From contig NZ_CP044011.1 of assembly GCF_016864555.1 (NCBI RefSeq), positions 911,001-975,000 on the forward strand: a stretch of 64,000 bases of DNA. The letters run 5' to 3'. The notes beneath the pieces are model-generated. The model made no database searches. It was given only the letters and a program-made list of their open reading frames with translations, and was not told where the DNA came from. The stretch comes from Sinorhizobium sp. BG8. GTDB lineage: Bacteria > Pseudomonadota > Alphaproteobacteria > Rhizobiales > Rhizobiaceae. Both the position numbers and the translations under genes were made by a program. Position 1 is the stretch's first letter; every line of letters begins with the position of its first letter. Shown here one piece after another: positions 60,208 through 64,000 of the stretch.

Positions 60208-61640
60208 CTATTTCTTGCCCGCAGCCCACTCTGTGATGAGCTTAAGTCCTTGCGCGAGCAGTGCCTTTGCCGCTGTCTCGTCCCGTGCCTCCACATAGCA
60301 GCGCATTTCGGGCGCATTTCCTGATGGTCGGAAGTGGATGATTCGGTGATCCTCCAGTGTCACGCGCAGGCCGTCCACGTCGCTTGTCTCGGCGGGTACG
60401 CCGATGGGGCGAGGAAGCTGGCGAGCGCCTCACTACCGGAGCGCAGGTGCCTCATAAGCGCCGCGCTCGTCTCGACCGGGAAATTCTCAAGACGGTCTCC
60501 GGCTGCCACCGGCAGGCCGAAGGACGACGCGATGTAGGAGAGGGATTGCCCTCTGCGGGCCGCAAGCGCGAGCGCTGCCAGGACCGGCAGAAAACTGTCG
60601 CGAGTCGGCAGTGGCGAAAGGACGTTGCCGTTGACGGTGAACGGGGATGCGGTCAGCGTTCCGCCATTGGCCTCAAACCCCATGACGCCCTGCCTGCCGG
60701 ACTGGACTTCCGCCTGCATGCCCGCGATCACGAAGGGCGACCCGACCTGCGTCCGCATCACCCGATACCGACCGGCCGCTTCAATCCCCGAATTCGAGGT
60801 TACCGGTGTCACCACCACCGCCGCGCCGAGGAATCCGGCGGCAATGAGCCCCAGGAGATCGCCACGGAGCGGCGTGCCCGTCTCATCGGCGACGAGCGGT
60901 CTGTCGCCGTCCCCGTCCGCCGAGACGATGGCATCGAGCTTCTGCGTGGTCGCCCATTCCCTCAGGCGTACGATCGTCTCCGGCGATACCGCTTCAGTGT
61001 CGACTGGAATGAAGACGTCCGACCGTCCGAGCGCCACGGTTTCGGCGCCGAAGTGGGCGAGTACGGTCATGAACAGGTCGCGCGCCACCGTGCTGTGCTG
61101 GTACACGCCGATCCTCAGCCCTGCCAGCGCGTTTTCACCGAGGATCCCCGTGACCCGGGCGAGGAACAGCGCTTCCGTCTCCTGTCGGCCATCCGGAGCG
61201 GTCTCCGGTCGAACATTCAAGGCCATGCCCTCTGGGCGTATCGCATCCGCTATCGCCGTTATCGCTTTCTCGTCGTCCTTGTCGATTTCACCGTCCGGAC
61301 GGTAGAACTTGATCCCGTTGCGATCCGCGGGGATGTGCGAGCCGGTCACCATGAGGCTCGCCGCACCGCGCGCAAGTCCCGAAAGCGCAAGGGCAGGGGT
61401 CGGAACCGCGCCGCAATCAAGCGCCTCGAAACCCGCCGCCCGCAAAGCACCGATGGCGATTGCGCTGATCGCCGGGCTGGACTCGCGGAAGTCCCGGCCG
61501 ACGAGTATCGTGTCGCCCGGCTTGGCGATACCGCGGGCGAGCAGATGCCGCGCAAACGCCGTGGCATACAGCGCCGTTGCCGGGCCTTCGAGGTCAACGG
61601 AAAGGCCGCGAAGGCCGCTTGTGCCGAACTTGAGGCTCAA
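60208..61640 (-). CDS. Phosphomannomutase/phosphoglucomutase (apparent frameshift at 60406-60409)
   Basis: An alpha-D-phosphohexomutase. The start [15 protein letters not shown], the phosphoserine loop [18 protein letters not shown], the metal loop [16 protein letters not shown] and the sugar loop [10 protein letters not shown] are all intact. The unshifted frame ends at 60360 and lacks the last domain. Adding one G to the GGGG at 60406-60409 continues the protein as [19 protein letters not shown], then [19 protein letters not shown] to a stop at 60208, giving 477 residues. [11 protein letters not shown] is the essential phosphate-binding loop. Role: interconverts hexose-6-P and hexose-1-P for polysaccharide precursors. 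Confidence 0.9.
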
Positions 61641-61876
61641 TGTCTCGTCTCCTAAGGTGTCGACGGAAAGATGGGGCGCGGGGAGAAAGGATCAATCCTC
61701 GGTCCTCCTCAGCGCCGTCTGCCTGCCACTGTTGACACACCGGTTTTCGTCATAGTTTCAAGCGCGAAGGCCTACAATCCTGTCGCGGCGACCATGAATA
61801 AAACAAAAAGAGTGAACGTAATGGAACGAGGGACGCCAATGGGAGATTCTCCCGCTCGAAATTAAGAGGATCTGTA

Positions 61877-62272
61877 ATGTCGAGCATACGCAATCTTGTC
61901 TTTGGGTCCGCGATGACCGTCGCTGCCGCTATCCCTGCTTTCACGCCTGCCCAAGCTCTCCCGCTCGCCGCCCCCGATGTGAAGATCGAGGCGGGGCGCG
62001 ATGTGGTGAAGGCTCGCGTCGTTTGCAACGCCTATCGATGCTGGAATACCGGTCCGGCGTACTACCGCCCCTATTACCGGCCGTACTACCGCCCTTACCG
62101 GCCCTACTATCGCCCATACTACGCCCCGGGATACTACAGGCCGCCGGCCTATGGTGGCTATAGCTCCCACGTGCAGTGGTGCCTCAATCGATATCGCACG
62201 TACAATCCGGAGACGAACCGCTACCACGCGGGGGGTGGCGTCTATCCGGTCTGCATTTCGCCCTATCGCTGA
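61877..62272 (+). CDS. BA14K-family secreted protein
   Basis: A 131-residue protein starting MSSIRNLVFGSAMTVAAAIP with a signal peptide. A mid-region (62063-62122) is built of YRPYY units. The C-terminus HVQWCLNRYRTYNPETNRYH matches the BA14K domain, named from an immunoreactive Brucella lectin-like protein and frequent in Rhizobiales. It is periplasmic or surface-associated. A terminator follows. Confidence 0.85.
   Translation: MSSIRNLVFGSAMTVAAAIPAFTPAQALPLAAPDVKIEAGRDVVKARVVCNAYRCWNTGPAYYRPYYRPYYRPYRPYYRPYYAPGYYRPPAYGGYSSHVQWCLNRYRTYNPETNRYHAGGGVYPVCISPYR
62063..62122 (+). repeat. Tandem YRPYY-coding repeat
   Basis: Twenty codons encoding five overlapping YRPYY-type units inside the BA14K gene. 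The codons vary (TAC/TAT, CGC/CGG, CCC/CCG/CCT), so the protein repeat is older than a fresh DNA duplication. Confidence 0.75.
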
Positions 62273-62299
62273 CGCCGACGAGAATGGTCGGACAGAAAG

Positions 62300-62326
62300 G
62301 AGAGGCGGGCCGAAAGCCCGCCTCTC
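62300..62326. terminator. Bidirectional terminator BA14K / Rdx genes
   Basis: GAGAGGCGGGC (62300-62310) pairs perfectly with GCCCGCCTCTC (62316-62326), with a 5-nt loop, followed on the plus strand by ACCTTT. Confidence 0.75.
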
Positions 62327-62330
62327 ACCT

Positions 62331-62615
62331 TTATGTCCTGTCGGTGTGCCCGAGATCCCGCCCCGGCTCGATGACGTCGCGGATGCACTGCTTGAGCTCC
62401 TTCGGGCCGGGAAATCCACCGTTGCGCTTGCGTTCCCAGACGATTTCGCCGTTGACGCGAATCTCGAAATTTCCGCCTGTCCCGGGAATGAGCGAGACCT
62501 CGCCCAGGCTGTCCGAGAAGGTTGAAAGAAGCTCTTGTGCCATCCAGGCGGCGCGTAGCAGCCAGTTGCACTGGGTGCAGTAGAGAATGGAAACACGCGG
62601 CTTCTCGGCGGTCAT
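62331..62615 (-). CDS. SelT/SelW/SelH (Rdx) family protein
   Basis: A 94-residue thioredoxin-like protein starting MTAEKPRVSILYCTQCNWLL. The Cys-x2-Cys (CTQC) stands where eukaryotic members have Cys-x2-Sec. GTGGNFEIRVNGEIVWERK and GGFPGPKELKQCIRDVI are conserved family segments. A redox role is presumed; bacterial function is unknown. Monocistronic. Confidence 0.88.
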   Translation of the reverse strand: MTAEKPRVSILYCTQCNWLLRAAWMAQELLSTFSDSLGEVSLIPGTGGNFEIRVNGEIVWERKRNGGFPGPKELKQCIRDVIEPGRDLGHTDRT

Positions 62616-62847
62616 TGGCAGATTCCTGTCTGGATTTCCGGGTTTTCGATGCGGCCAGGCATGCAGCCGGTCACGACTGCGCCATCCTACACCAGACATC
62701 CGGCATTGAAAGCGCGCTCGGCAAGTCACGCGTTCTCACGGAAATGTCAGCTGATTTCATAAGCTTTTATCGGTCACCGCCTTGATTGCGCGAGGGGTTG
62801 GTAAAAGAGAATGCCGCATTGCAACATACTTTCTGGAAGGAAGAGAA

Positions 62848-63297
62848 ATGTCCGAACTGAGCAATGCTCGCCCGCGGCTGATCCTGCCCTCGCTCGGCGG
62901 GCTTTATGGCGCGCTCGGCGAGAGCGCTGAAACCTTGCTGCGCGTCGTCGCCGGCCTGCTTCTTGTCACGCATGGCTACGGCAAGATCATCAACCCCTTC
63001 GGCGCGGTCGGCATGGTGGAAAGTCTCGGCTTCTATCCGGGTGTGTTCTGGTCGCCGCTTCTTGCCGCAACGGAGTTCTTCGGCGGCATTCTCCTGGCGC
63101 TCGGGCTGCTGACGCGGCCGGCTGCTGTCGCCACCACCATCGTGCTAGCCGTTACCATCTACTTCCACTGGATCGTGAAGGCTGAGGGCCTCGGCGGTGC
63201 CGAAAAGTCGATTCTGTGGGCTGCGATCACTCTCTTCTTTGCGATCCGCGGGGCCAACAGCCAGTCGGTGGACGCCAAGCTTGGACGTCAGTTCTGA
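62848..63297 (+). CDS. DoxX-family membrane protein
   Basis: A 149-residue protein with four TM helices. It starts MSELSNARPRLILPSLGGL behind GGAAGGAAG; LLRVVAGLLLVTHGYGKIIN and ATEFFGGILLALGLLTRPAA are typical of DoxX/DoxD. Members are linked to quinone or redox-stress complexes in several bacteria. Its stop overlaps the 3' end of the convergent receiver gene by about 10 bp. Confidence 0.86.
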   Translation: MSELSNARPRLILPSLGGLYGALGESAETLLRVVAGLLLVTHGYGKIINPFGAVGMVESLGFYPGVFWSPLLAATEFFGGILLALGLLTRPAAVATTIVLAVTIYFHWIVKAEGLGGAEKSILWAAITLFFAIRGANSQSVDAKLGRQF

Positions 63298-63689
63298 CCT
63301 CTCGTCGCAGGGGTTTTCGAGCCCTCGCGTTTTGTTGCCTCTGCAACGGTGTCGCGTAAATGGTCACCGTTGTAGGGCTTCATCACGATCGGAATTTTCT
63401 CGAAGCCCGCAACACCCGCGCGGTGTGATTCGCAGACGGTGGTAAACAGCATCGTCACGTCGAGGTCCAGCAAACGCCGGGCGCGGCGCAGCGCAGGCGA
63501 CGGATCGAGCGGCAGGTCCATCAGGCAGAGATCGACGGTCCTGAGATCCAGGTCGCGCTGCTCGTCCACCTGCTCCAGCCGCATGACCGAGACACGGCAG
63601 TCCATTGCAGCCTTGATCTGGTATTCGGCGTCGAGGGCTATGAGGTACTCTCCCTCGACGATCAGAATGTGGGGGAGACTTCCATTCAT
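63288..63689 (-). CDS. Stand-alone receiver-domain protein
   Basis: A 133-residue single-domain response-regulator-like protein. It contains HILIVEGEYLIALDAEYQ, beta-3 VDLCLMDLPLD (phospho-acceptor Asp58), the switch Thr region MLFTTVCE, and IVMKPYNGDHL with the conserved Lys. The usual acidic pair (Glu-Asp) is here Glu12-Gly13, so Mg2+ binding may be weakened. No output domain is present. It is divergent from a Crp/Fnr gene, with a perfect 8-2-8 palindrome between them. Confidence 0.82.
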   Translation of the reverse strand: MNGSLPHILIVEGEYLIALDAEYQIKAAMDCRVSVMRLEQVDEQRDLDLRTVDLCLMDLPLDPSPALRRARRLLDLDVTMLFTTVCESHRAGVAGFEKIPIVMKPYNGDHLRDTVAEATKREGSKTPATRGQN

Positions 63690-63765
63690 GTCGACGCATT
63701 CTCCGCATTCGAAGCCGTGCTGCTCGCCGGCTCAAGCGGACATATGTGGGCCTGCGAGCCCCAAG

Positions 63766-63783
63766 TGTCATTTAAAAATGACA
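63766..63783. promoter_or_regulatory. Perfect palindrome between receiver and Crp/Fnr genes
   Basis: TGTCATTT-AA-AAATGACA, 18 bp, in the divergent intergenic region (63690-63910). It is a candidate operator. It is not the FNR/FixK consensus TTGAT-N4-ATCAA. Confidence 0.5.
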
Positions 63784-63910
63784 TAGCCTTGTCACTTGAC
63801 GGAACATGTTCGGATCTTCGGCATTGACGCTGAATGCGGGTCTGTCGGAGAGCGAAACCTATGGGGGAAAGTGGGAGTGAGCGGCTCCGCCGAGGCACAG
63901 GAGGCGGGTC

Positions 63911-64000
63911 ATGACGGCACCAGCATCATCTCGCACCGCCACCAAATGGCGGACCCCCTGCACGCAGTGTCCGTTGAGATCACTCCACTATTTCCGGGAC
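63911..64000 (+). CDS. Crp/Fnr-family regulator, N-terminal fragment
   Basis: Open to the end of the window from ATG 63911 with a perfect GGAGG 10 nt upstream. The 30 visible residues include WRTPCTQCPLRSLHYFRD. This cysteine-containing N-terminal segment is typical of rhizobial Crp/Fnr proteins of the FnrN/FixK-related group, where Cys residues can ligate an oxygen-sensitive cluster. Only two Cys are visible so far; the rest lies outside the window. Confidence 0.7.
   Translation, partial: MTAPASSRTATKWRTPCTQCPLRSLHYFRD

Noticed and set aside
63760-63910. FNR/FixK box before the Crp/Fnr gene
   Set aside because: No TTGAT-N4-ATCAA match was found; the palindrome there has different half-sites and spacing.

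Overview
The window is a high-GC alphaproteobacterial chromosome segment, most likely from the Rhizobiaceae (Rhizobium/Agrobacterium/Ensifer/Ciceribacter group). Supporting this are the rimP-nusA-ylxR-infB-rbfA-truB-rpsO-pnp translation block, a fabA-fabB-fabI operon divergent from the Fur-family regulator irr, aroA-cmk-rpsA, an aroA product very close to the Agrobacterium CP4 EPSP synthase, BA14K and FYDLN-acid (TIGR02300) proteins, and an HWE-type histidine kinase. I see no phage, IS element, rRNA or CRISPR array. Two tRNA genes are present: Ala-GGC and Leu-CAG.

Layout. 0-2.1 kb: the 3' end of a lytic transglycosylase gene and a convergent MFS exporter. 2.3-15.8 kb: the ribosome/transcription block, with an HWE kinase between truB and rpsO. 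15.8-19.3 kb: fabI-fabB-fabA (minus strand) and irr (plus strand). 19.3-25.1 kb: small membrane and secreted proteins, a YdcF protein, rpsU and a cold-shock gene. 25.4-30.2 kb: tRNA-Ala, a TIGR02300 protein, aroA-cmk and rpsA. 30.2-36.1 kb: two unrecognised proteins sharing a motif on either side of a nicotinamide phosphoribosyltransferase gene, then an RNase D-like gene. 36.2-38.1 kb: an MFS transporter and an HxlR regulator with three matching candidate operators. 38.4-44.5 kb: an ABC-exporter-like protein with a degenerate ATPase domain, a stand-alone cyclic-nucleotide-binding protein, an MBL hydrolase, and a membrane adenylate cyclase with a [2Fe-2S] domain. 44.7-59.6 kb: glycan genes (nucleotide-sugar dehydrogenase, deacetylase, five glycosyltransferases) surrounding a complete peptide-type ABC importer. 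60-64 kb: tRNA-Leu, a phosphomannomutase, BA14K, Rdx, DoxX and receiver-domain proteins, and the start of a Crp/Fnr regulator.

The best candidate for an undescribed system is 38.4-44.5 kb. It combines a possible cAMP source (redox cyclase), a possible cAMP reader (cNMP-binding protein), a metallohydrolase and an ABC-like membrane protein that lacks recognisable Walker A, Walker B and H-loop residues.

Quality warning: four long genes (infB, the fused peptide-ABC ATPase, its solute-binding protein, the phosphomannomutase) and one small gene each look broken by one missing base in a homopolymer. The consistent direction points to sequencing or assembly error rather than gene death.
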